NCBI GenBank assembly: GCA_037974335.1
Contig: CM075760.1
Span: 32,245,109 to 32,309,108 of the forward strand
Direction of reading: 5' to 3'
Length of the DNA stretch: 64,000 nt
From: Prionace glauca
Lineage: Eukaryota > Chordata > Chondrichthyes > Carcharhiniformes > Carcharhinidae
Position 1 is the stretch's first letter, and each line of letters opens with the position of its first letter. This document shows, in pieces, positions 54,330 through 64,000 of the stretch. The position numbers were made by a program, and so were the translations under genes. The notes under the pieces are model-generated. The model saw only the letters and a program-made list of their open reading frames with translations. It ran no database searches and was not told where the DNA came from.

Positions 54330-55745
54330 CTGGCAACATCGGAACATAGCCACAGGAGTAGGCCACTCAGCTCCTCGAACTGGCCCCACCATTTAATAAG
54401 ATCATGACTGATCTGTGGCTGAATCCATTTTGGCTTCGCTGAGTCCATATCTCTTGATACACCTGTTCAATTAAAGAAGACCTCAGACTTATATCTAACA
54501 ATTGTACCAGCTCCCACCGGCAATTGCCGAAGAGAGTTCCAATCATTCACCTCTCTCGACATGTACTAATGTTTTCTATCAACTCTCCTGAAAGGCTTTT
54601 CGCTATTTTTTTCAACTATGGTCTTTTAACCTCGAACCTTCAACTAATGGAAACAATCCTTCCCTGTAGGTATTTCATAGGTTTCTATCAGAACAGCCCT
54701 CAACCTTCTGAATTCAAGAGAAAAATGTCTAAATTCGTCTAATCTCTCCTCGCTACTTGCGTTGAACTCCGTCCAGAATCAACATTTTTCCAAAGATATG
54801 TTGCCCATACTTGCTCACAGTGCTCTAATTGGGGTGGAACAAGGATTGTGCACAATTGGAGCACAACATCTGCCTCCGTATCCTCCAGTCCTTTGGATAT
54901 GAAGGGACGCATTCCATTGGTCTTAATGATTATTTTCTGCAGCAGATCGTGACATTTTAAGAAACTATGTGCCGAACCCGAAATCCTGTTTGGCATCCAC
55001 TAAATTTAGCGTTGTCCCTTCTAAAAATTATATCTTGATCATTTGGATATTTGACTCTTTGTCCCATAATCTAAGCCCTTAATGAATATTGTAATGAATA
55101 TTGCAGCTGGAGTACTGTGTGCAGTTTTGGGCGCCGCACCTGCGCAAGGATGTTTTGGCCCTGGAGGGAGTGCAGAGGAGGTTTACTCGGCTGATACCGG
55201 AGTTGAGGGGATTGAGCTATGAGGAGAGGCTGAATAAACTAGGCTTGTACTCGTTAGAGTTTAGAAGAATGAGGGGAGATCTCATTGAGACGTATAAGAT
55301 GATGAATGGGATGGATAGGATAGAGGTGGAGAGACTGTTCCCGCTCAAAAAAGACAGTAGGACTAGGGGGCACAGCCTCAAGATAAAGGGGGGGCGGTTT
55401 AGAACAGAGTTGAGGAGGAACTTCTTCACTCAAAGGGTGGTGAATCTCTGGAATTCTCTGCCCGTTGAAGTGGTGGAGGCTACCTTGCTAAATATTTTTA
55501 AGAAACGGGTTGATGGGTTTTTGATAAGAGAAGGGATTAAGGGTTATGGGGAGAGGGCGGGAAGGTGGAGCTGAGTCACGACAGATCAGCCATGATCTTA
55601 TTGAATGGCGGGGCAGGCTCGAAGGGCCAGATGGCCTACTCCTGCTCCTATTTCTTATGTTCTTATGTTCTTATGTAAATAATTGAGGCCCCAGACAGAT
55701 TCCTGCCGTACACCACTTAATCTGCATAATTCAGCAACGGACATG
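54330..55745 (-). repeat. Old CR1-like copy split by a young CR1
   Basis: 54330-55102 shows, in reverse, the CR1 3' end (ggagtaggccactcagctcc, ttaataagatcatgactgat) and degraded RT C-terminus. The text resumes at 55680 ('taaataattgaggccccaga'), so the 55103-55676 copy is nested in it. Confidence 0.65.
55103..55676 (+). mobile_element. Young CR1 copy, 5' truncated, nested
   Basis: 157 codons remain open from QLEYCVQFWAPHLRKDVLAL to GYGERAGRWS. By eye they differ from the intact copy at only two adjacent residues (TL for AS). It ends in ttcttatgttcttatgttct. Orientation is opposite to the host element. Confidence 0.9.
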
Positions 55746-56465
55746 TACAATTCATTGCACCATAAATTTTGGCACCTTGCAGAAGAGGAAGTAATATTAC
55801 ATTAATGGATGTGAATTCTTGTTACATTGATACCATAGATCATACCTGACAATGATATTTTCACACTAACTGTAATTACAAAGTATTGCCAGCAGATGGA
55901 AATAGATCTTGGTGGGTTACATTACATGAAGCATGGACTGCCGCAATACACTGGACCCTGCATCTGTTCATTTTGAATTGGCCTCCATATGTATATATGT
56001 TAGAATGGACCCCGTCCATGATTATAACATATTATAACATATAGCACGCTGTTTAAACTGGTATTGCACCAGTACATGTCAATGTATACATCACACAATC
56101 ACCTTGATCCGAATTTTTCCAGGTAGGATCTAACTTTGCACTTCTGCCACGTACAGTTCTGAATGGTGGAGGACATTAAAGAAATTAACCGCAGCAGGAG
56201 CCTCAAATAAAACCTCAATTCTTAGCGATGTGAGAGCTCAGCAAATGGAGAAGATCAAAACTGAAACAATTGCTACAATCTTCCGCCAGACGTGCCGAGA
56301 GGATTTTCCATCTCGGCCTCCTCCTGAGGTCCCCAGCATCACAGATGCCAGTTTCCAAGCAGCTCAATGCCTTTCACAGGATAAGATTGGAACAGGAGTA
56401 GGCCATTCGAGCCCGGGAGCCCGCTCCACCATGCAATATGATCATGATTGATCTGTGGCCTAACC
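55746..56465. other. Non-coding with a CR1-like tail
   Basis: 56390-56465 has 'ggaacaggagtaggccattc' and 'atgatcatgattgatctgtg', the reverse of a CR1-type 3' end (minus strand). The remainder is unassigned. Confidence 0.45.
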
Positions 56466-57360
<895 letters not shown>

Positions 57361-57371
57361 ATGGGTTACTA

Positions 57372-57595
57372 TCTGTACGGAGTCTGCACGTTCTCCCCGT
57401 GTCTATATGGGTTTCTTCCGGGTGCTCCGCTTTCCTCCCATAGTCCAAAAGACGCCCTGGTTAGGGTGCATTGGGCCGTGCTAAATTCTCCCTCAGTGTA
57501 ACCCGAACAGATGCTGGAATGTGGCGACTCGGGAATTTTCACAGTAACTTCATTGCAGTGTTAACACAAAGTTATTTGTGACGAATGAACACATT
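57372..57595 (+). repeat. SINE family A, tail variant
   Basis: 'tctgcacgttctccccgtgt', 'cctcccatagtccaaaagac', then the alternative tail 'ttttcacagtaacttcattg' and 'gtgacgaatgaac'. Same tail type as 1812-2062 and 58625-58715. Confidence 0.75.
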
Positions 57596-57599
57596 TAAC

Positions 57600-58560
57600 A
57601 TTTGGGACCCTGCGGTACCCCACTGTTAGCTGACCGTCACTCGGAAGAACACCTATTTATTTCCACTCTCTGTTTCTTATATGTCAATGAATTCTATACC
57701 GAGGCCAACATATCACTCCCCATCTCCCCAATGAAAGGTAGCTTTCATTGGGCTACCAATATTTTATGAAGAGCCTTCTGAAAGTGCAAATACACCACGT
57801 AAACTGGTTGCATCCCTCCCCCTCCCTACCCGAAAGAACCCCCCCCCGCCCTCCCTTCCCCACCTATGATTTACACTCTTAAAAAATGCAAGTAGTTTTG
57901 TTAAGATAAACATGTCTTTCTTAAGCCCATACTGGTTTCATCAAACTCCGTCCATGCTTTCCAAATATTTTCCTATCATAGATTTGATAACAATCTCTAA
58001 CTGATGCTGTAATCAGTCTGTAATTTATCAGTTTTATTCTCTCTTTCTCTGTATATATCGGGGTTACATTACCTGTAGGAACTGTTTCGGCCTGTATAGA
58101 ATTTTAGAAGATGGGCAGCAATGTATCTAACATTTCCTGGCCCATTTCCTTCCATATTCTGGGATTACCAGGCCGGAATGACCAACCAGAATTTCACCCT
58201 ATTATTTTCCCCAGAATGATTTCACTAATACTGGTTTCCCTCAATACCGTCTTACAACTACCCCCTTGGTTCCCGAACATTTCTGGGATGATACTTGTGT
58301 GAAGGTAGTGTCAAACTTAGTGTTCTATTCATTCAATATTTCTTTATTCCCCAATATACATTCCCTGGATTCGGGCTCTAAGGGATTTACATTTAACTTA
58401 ACCAATCCTTCTCTCTTCAGATATTGATATAAACGGTTATAATTAATTTTTATGTTCCCTGCAATTTTACTTCCGTTTTCTATTTCCCCCTCGATTATTT
58501 GGACTTTTTTTTGTTGAATTTTAAACGTCTCTGAAAACTCAGGCTTGTTTCTTCTTCTGG
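57600..58560 (-). repeat. Very old CR1-like RT fragment
   Basis: The plus strand reads as a degraded reverse of the CR1 ORF2 middle part: 'gggaccctgcggtaccccac', 'gccttctgaaagtgcaaata', 'actgatgctgtaatcagtct', 'tattctgggattaccaggcc'. Many indels. Confidence 0.6.
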
Positions 58561-58624
58561 TAATTTTATGTAGCTTTTAACTAAGAAGTAACATTTCCTC
58601 CCCTGAAAGACATCCGAGAAAAAG

Positions 58625-58715
58625 ATGAGCTTTGACCATATATGATTTTCACGGTAACTTCATTAGAGTGTGAATGTAAACCCATTTGTGACGAAGAAAT
58701 AAACTTCAAACCTTT
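58625..58715 (+). repeat. SINE family A tail (variant)
   Basis: 'gattttcacggtaacttcat' and 'gacgaagaaataaacttcaa'. Confidence 0.6.
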
Positions 58716-59079
58716 AAATACACACGATGTCTTTATCAATAAACTGAGCTGAAATTCCCCAGCTGCCAGGGTGGAACTGGAACTCCTGTCCCAAGCTTCT
58801 GGAATACTAGCTTAATAATGATATTGCTACACTACCCCCGAGACTGAAATATCATCACATTTATTAATGGAATAATTGAACATTCAGTACTGGGTCACAG
58901 GTTGGATCGCGAGGTATCTTGTGGGAATTGAATACATTACCATTTGACTCAGAAATTATGTTGTTTCCATTCTTAACTGATCACAGATGTGTTTTGGCAT
59001 ATGACATTTACCTCAGTGTGCCTAAAGTCTGAGATCTATGTCCAATATTACACTATACATTTATAGCACGAATATATTA

Positions 59080-60010
59080 CAAATTAATTTATGCTACATT
59101 AGGTTATTTCTCCGGTTATGTACACTGAGCCATCTCTCTATTTATGAGACATTAGTTCCTCTCAATTAGTACTGGAGTAGATCACGGATCTGATCCTAGT
59201 ACATCTGATCCCATCTCTGTTTATATTACACAGGATTTGTCTATTTACATACATCTCTGCTAATTCAACACATGACCATGTATATGTTGTCTGGCATTTA
59301 ACTGTCAGAAGCAAGTCTTCTCCTGGCCTTGAGTCTTATTCTGACAGAATGACAGTGATTCATGGGAATCCATGTCAAAGTTCCATCAATTCATGAAATG
59401 ACAAGGGGGAATAGGTGAGGTAGAGAAGGTCATATCGGGCTTGACGTTAATCGTGTATAAGCTGCACTGTCAGAACAGTTGAACACTTGGTTTGGTTCCC
59501 TTAGAACTGAGCAGTTTATGGGAGATTTAGTACAGACGCTCAAAGTGATGAATGGGAATGTTTTACTCATTAGAAAGAGACTGTTACTCACTGGCAAGAG
59601 GGCAGTATACAGAAGATTGATTACAATGCACTAGGATATGTCTCTTTATGTACTGAGTTTGACTCACTTGAATCATTATTGCAACAGATCTCATATTTGT
59701 TTACATTGCATAAAATGCCGCTTTATTTATTCTATTTGCGTTGTACCAGAGCCAGTCTTTAATTATATGACAGTAGGCCTTGTCTGTTTTTACACTACAT
59801 TCGATTCTCCCTCTCGTTATGCCACCCTCGGCCATCTCTCTATTTGTGCTGCATTAGGTCCTCTCAATTAATACGACAGTAGACCACGGATCTGTTCATA
59901 TTTCATCAGATCTCATCTCTTTTTTATATTACACGGGATTTGTCTCTTTGAATGACACCAACATCTGTCTCTGTTAATCTAACATACAACCATGAATATG
60001 TTGCCTGCCG
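59080..60010 (+). repeat. Degenerate minisatellite, duplicated
   Basis: 59120-59310 and 59800-60010 are diverged copies: shared 'ccatctctctatttgtg/atg', 'cctctcaatta', 'accacggatctg', 'tttatattacac.ggatttgtct' and 'atatgttg.ctg'. Both are built from 'tctctgtttatatta'-like units, the reverse of the 37140 repeat. Confidence 0.6.
59470..59630 (+). repeat. CR1-like fragment between minisatellite copies
   Basis: 'ggttcccttagaactgagca', 'gggagatttagtacagacgc' and 'actggcaagagggcagtata' match the CR1 C-terminal RT/3' region. Confidence 0.5.
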
Positions 60011-60803
60011 AGATATTATCAATTCCGATATAATATGGGTGTGCCTGTCTGACACTAATCATTCTTGATTGGAGCAGTAAGTTTAATTTTTACTAATTTC
60101 GATAAGTAGCTGCGAGAAATATCTAAATGCTCTGTTATTGTGTGAGTAATATTCAGTTTGAACAATTTCTCAGTGATTCACTGGTGTTCGGGGACAGGTC
60201 AATATCTGAATAATCGTACAGTGCTCATTACAATATCTTCAAGCAACCACCGTTGTGATACATTTTATTAGTTGAATATTGCACTGCACTGTGTCAATTT
60301 GACACAGACTTTAGAGATAAAGATTGACCTGTCTTATTTATACCGCTCAACAGATTCACTGACAGTGAGACAGAATTCTGTACTCGCAATATCGCCAGAT
60401 GGCCTCCCACAGGCTAAATATCTATCCACTCATTAATTACTCATCTGTTTCACAGAGAAATAAAACGAAATCGCCGCAGAACGAGTGTTGGCAGTTAGGT
60501 TATGTTTGACTATATATATATATGTATATTCTGTAATTTGTATTGTTACCTTCGAAATTATTTTTCACTTTCGGATGTCTTCATCTGCCTATGCCTAAGC
60601 TTTGTAATTCCCTCCCTAAATCTCCTTATTTCACTTTCCTCGTCTAAGTCAATCCATAAAACTGTCCCTGTATTGGCCATCCTTTCAGTCACCTGTTCAA
60701 ATATCTCGTTGGTCAAAAGCAAGATGCTGTGGGTGCCCGAGATCCGAACAGAAAATTCTAGAAACACTCAGTGGATTATTCATCATAAGTGGAATGGTTT
60801 ACG
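60011..60803. other. Non-coding stretch, nothing recognised
   Basis: AT-rich with a small tatatatata run near 60510. No gene signal. Confidence 0.4.
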
Positions 60804-60913
60804 GCTCTCTCTCTCTCTCTATCTTTTTCTCTCCCCCCGCCTCTGCCCCTGCCTCCCTCTCTCTCTCTCTCTCTCTCTGTCTGTCTCTCTCTCTCCCCCC
60901 TCCTCTGCCCCTG

Positions 60914-60975
<62 letters not shown>

Positions 60976-61023
60976 CCCGCCTCTGCCCCTGCCTCCCTCT
61001 CTCTCTGTCTCTCCCTCTCTCTC
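60804..61023 (+). repeat. CT microsatellite with GC-rich interruptions
   Basis: Long ct runs are broken three times by a block close to ccgcctctgcccctgcctcc (60837, 60900, 60975 regions), giving a compound minisatellite. Confidence 0.95.
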
Positions 61024-61049
61024 GCACATACATTTGTTGTAGACATGTA

Positions 61050-61270
61050 CAGCAAGACACAGGGCCTTGTGTCTTTATTTACTGCATGCAACTCATTTGA
61101 ATCATTATTGCAATAGATCTTATATTTGTTTAAACGACATAACATACCAAACCATTTATTATTATTTGATGACATGCCGTGAGAAATGTTACAAATCATC
61201 ATTTCTGAGTTCTTGTTCAGTCAAGAGGCCATTTCTGTTACATTGGGCTCCATCTCAGATATGATTGTGT
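61050..61270 (+). repeat. Third copy of the 59.6-kb unit
   Basis: 'tgtgtctttatttactgcat', 'caactcatttgaatcattat' and 'gatcttatatttgttta' match 59636-59720 closely. Confidence 0.65.
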
Positions 61271-61629
61271 CAGGCTCTGTGTCATGCACTACTGAACACA
61301 TCCGTGCCTTACTTTGTGTTATATTGGACACTAATAATAAAGCCAACACTGTCTCAATAACTGGTTTTCTATAAAATGGGTTTGACAGATGGAAAAAAAG
61401 GACAGAACGAGATGAAAAGATGGAAATTAGCTTTAAAAATGTAATGGGGTTCGAAGAATGTGTTTCGTCTTGTTAATAACTACTGGGAGTTGTTCATCAT
61501 ATTTAATTGCTCTTGCATTTCCTGGAATATTTTATTGAAAGTTTGGGATGAAACTTGTAACATCCTCTTGTTCAAAAGAGATTGAGGAACAGAATGAATG
61601 TATGTCACATTGCACTGCAAATGGACATT
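61271..61629. other. Non-coding stretch, nothing recognised
   Basis: No gene or repeat assigned. Confidence 0.35.
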
Positions 61630-61818
61630 AAAGGACAATTCAACATGGCCACTCCAACTAACCTGTACATCTTTGGACTGTAGGAAGAAAGCAGTAAACC
61701 TGGAGGAAACCCACGCACATACGGGGTGAATGTGCAAACACCACACAGTTACACAAGGCTTAAATGAAACCTGTGTCCCTAACAGTCTGAGGTACCAGTA
61801 CTAATCACTGTGTAAATA
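61630..61818 (-). repeat. SINE family A, partial
   Basis: The plus strand reads 'taacctgtacatctttggac', 'cctggaggaaacccacgcac', 'acggggtgaatgtgcaaaca', the reversed family body, with a degraded head. Confidence 0.7.
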
Positions 61819-62311
61819 ATTGCTATTAATTTTAAGCATGATATTGTAATTTATTCTGTATTTATTGCACATTCTGTGTCTCAGTCAATAAATAAAGTTA
61901 ATGAATGGCCCTGGACGCTCTTGAGTGTGATGTACAGCTGGTCATTCCGCTGCCAAGGCAATGCATCTTTCAAATGATTCACTGAAACTTCTCTCTTTCT
62001 CTGTCTCAGACTGAACCTAAATCAGATAACCTCTCTCCTCTCTCTCAGTCTCCATTAACTCACACAGGTTCCCAGGAGACGGATCTGACTCCGAGATTAT
62101 TTCTTTCTTCTTCCTTAAGGCACCTTGTGACTGAAAAGATAAAGCACAAAAATCTCAGCAGAGGAAAATTCATTGTAGGAACTTAACCATTTCACTCAAT
62201 TAACCTCTCTCCTCTATTTCTCACACACAGCACCCAGCACACTTAAACTTTCTATTTCGGAATGTCTCTGTGAATAAAAAATGTTGCTTTAATTTTCCCT
62301 CTTTTCCCTCA
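61819..62311. other. Non-coding stretch, nothing recognised
   Basis: No gene or repeat assigned. Confidence 0.35.
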
Positions 62312-62650
62312 GTATAGAACCCTACAGTGCAGAAACAGGCCCTTCGGCCCATCGAGTCTGCACCGAACACAATCCCACCCAGACCCTATCCCCATATCCC
62401 TACACATTTACCTGCTAATCCCTCTAACCTACACAATCCAGGACACTAAGGGGCAATTTAGCATAGCCAATGAACCTAACCCGCACATCTTTGGACTGTG
62501 GGAGGAAACCGGAGCACCCGGAGAAAACCCACGCAGACACGAGGAGAATGTGCAAACTCCACACAGTCAGTGACCCGAGCCGGGAATCGAACCCAGGACC
62601 CTGGAGCTGTGAAGCAGCAGTGCTAACCACTGTGCTACCGTGCCGCCCAC
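62312..62650 (-). repeat. SINE family A, best full copy
   Basis: Read on the minus strand: 'gggcggcacggtagcacagt' head with A-box, 'gggttcgattcccggct' B-box, 'ctcccacagtccaaagatgt' core, 'gaagggcctgtttctgcact' then 'gtagggttctata'. It is about 338 bases and the reference copy for the other family A calls. Confidence 0.85.
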
Positions 62651-63308
62651 AGTGGTAACCCTCAGTCCATCTTCCCTTCAATTAATCTGTTTAAACCCCA
62701 AATATGGCCATTTTCTTGATTCATTAATATGGGAATGGGGGTGAATGTAATGCTGAGACCGGCAGCAATCTGTGTGACTGTTCATGATGCTTTCAGAGTG
62801 AGTTCACCCTCACAGGCAGGAAGACTGTTCACGGTGATAACATCAAACTGGCCCCGGTTGTTTCATTCTCAGGTAACACAACTTCCTGTTTCTTTGCTGC
62901 CGGTTCCAAACCACACATCTCACTTCCGAGCAGAAAATATATCCAGAGACCACAATCTGGTGAGAACATCTGTCAGTGCGGCTTATATCTGCCCACAGAG
63001 TCAGGGCAGAGTCAGACAGGTCACATTGCGGTGACATTTACAAATGAGCCTGGTGTGATCTGGTTAAAGTTTCCATTCTCGGACATAACTGGATGGTCAG
63101 TGGATCAGTCACTGAACTCCCCCGGGATCTGTGAAGGGAGGGAATGATAGCTGTTATCTTTCGTTGTTTGATCATTTTCCCTCCATCTGCTATTTATTTT
63201 TGTTCCTCAGCTTTTATCTGTCAGCCCCCCCCCCCCAGGTTTGCTTTCTCCTAACTCTCCCGCTGTCTCTATCTCCTTGCCAGTCTTTTCAACACATTTA
63301 TTAGTGTT
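62651..63308. other. Non-coding stretch, nothing recognised
   Basis: It includes a C run at 63225-63235. No gene signal. Confidence 0.35.
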
Positions 63309-63770
63309 CATAAGATCATCAGAAATAGGAGCAGGAGTAGGCCATCTAGCCCTTCGAGCCTGCCCCGCCATTCAATAAGATCATGGCTGATCTGTCGTGA
63401 CTCAGCTCCACCTTCCCGCCCTCTCCCCATAACCCTTAATCCCCTCTCTTATCAAAAACTCATCAACCCGCGTCTTAAAAATATTTAGCGAGGCAGTCTC
63501 CACCACTTCAACGGGCAGAGAATTGCAGAGATTCACCACCCTTTGAGTGAAGAAGTTCCTCCTCAACTCTGTTCTAAACCGCCCCCCTTTTATCTTGAGG
63601 CTGTGCCCCCTAGTCCTACTGTCTTTTTTGAGCGGGAAGAGTCTCTCCACCTCTATCCTATCCATCCCATTCATCATCTTATACGTCTCAATGAGATCTC
63701 CCCTCATTCTTCTAAACTCTAACGAGTACAAGCCCAGTTTATTCAGCCTCTCCTCATAGCTCAACCCCCT
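63309..63770 (-). mobile_element. Young CR1 copy, 5' truncated
   Basis: 120 codons remain open from SYEERLNKLGLYSLEFRRMR to GYGERAGRWS. By eye they differ from the intact ORF2 at only a handful of residues. The 3' repeat tail is short (ttcataagatcat). Confidence 0.88.
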
Positions 63771-64000
63771 TTGCTAGAAGTTGCTGTACACCTTCAGAAT
63801 GCTGGTTAGCAGTGCTTTGCTTCTGTTGCATTTTAGACCATGTTCTAGTTGTAATGGGATTATTTGATTTGCTGATTGTATCATCATCATGATTTGACAT
63901 CATTTTCATTGCATTGTCATGCCATTTGGTGTTCATAATCATGAAGTTGTGATTGGGTTAATTAAAAGGAGAATCTTTCAACTGGGGGACGGTCAGCAAC
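63771..64000. other. Non-coding window edge
   Basis: Nothing recognised. Some atcatcatcatgat-type simple sequence. Confidence 0.35.

Overview
The window comes from a cartilaginous fish, most likely a shark. The main evidence is a compact immunoglobulin heavy-chain unit on the minus strand with the order leader-VH-D1-D2-JH-CH1-CH2-CH3-CH4-TM1-TM2. This repeated multi-cluster arrangement is the hallmark of elasmobranch IgM genes. The C-domain residues, the mu-type secretory tailpiece and the cryptic donor inside CH4 all fit IgM. The interspersed repeats (CR1-type LINEs, two tRNA-headed SINE families, a fold-back element) are also of the kinds I associate with shark genomes.

Layout. (1) 1-5.8 kb: old LINE and SINE debris around a CpG-rich promoter-like island (776-1640) that carries an eight-unit 33-bp array of YY1-type motifs, then a CT-rich tract. 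(2) 5.9-10 kb: a two-exon GPR139-like orphan GPCR on the minus strand, with a fold-back transposon in its intron. (3) 12.9-32.6 kb: the IgM cluster. It is unrearranged and looks intact. All recombination signals are readable: V 23, D1 12/22, D2 12/12, J 23. The 10.1-kb J-CH1 intron holds a G-rich, AGCT-containing repeat next to CH1 (G-rich on the coding strand), a 2-kb GAGT tract, and an AT-rich, internally duplicated segment next to J. (4) 32.6-49.7 kb: the VH 5' flank and a diverged second copy of it at 40.5-49.7 kb. The second copy has a VH stump, has lost its leader and promoter, and is split by a LINE 3' end, a 437-bp near-perfect palindrome and a full-length CR1 retrotransposon with both reading frames open. 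(5) 50-64 kb: mostly old CR1 copies with younger CR1 insertions nested in them, SINEs, a TAA microsatellite, degenerate minisatellites and CT repeats. I recognise no host gene there.

Function. The IgM cluster would be assembled by V(D)J recombination in B cells, transcribed leftward from the TATA-type promoter near 32.5 kb, and spliced either to the CH4 tailpiece with poly(A) near 17.05 kb (secreted) or from the internal CH4 donor to TM1/TM2 with poly(A) near 12.93 kb (membrane receptor). The GPCR is unrelated. All family calls rest on reading the sequence and on recalled family features; no database search was run.
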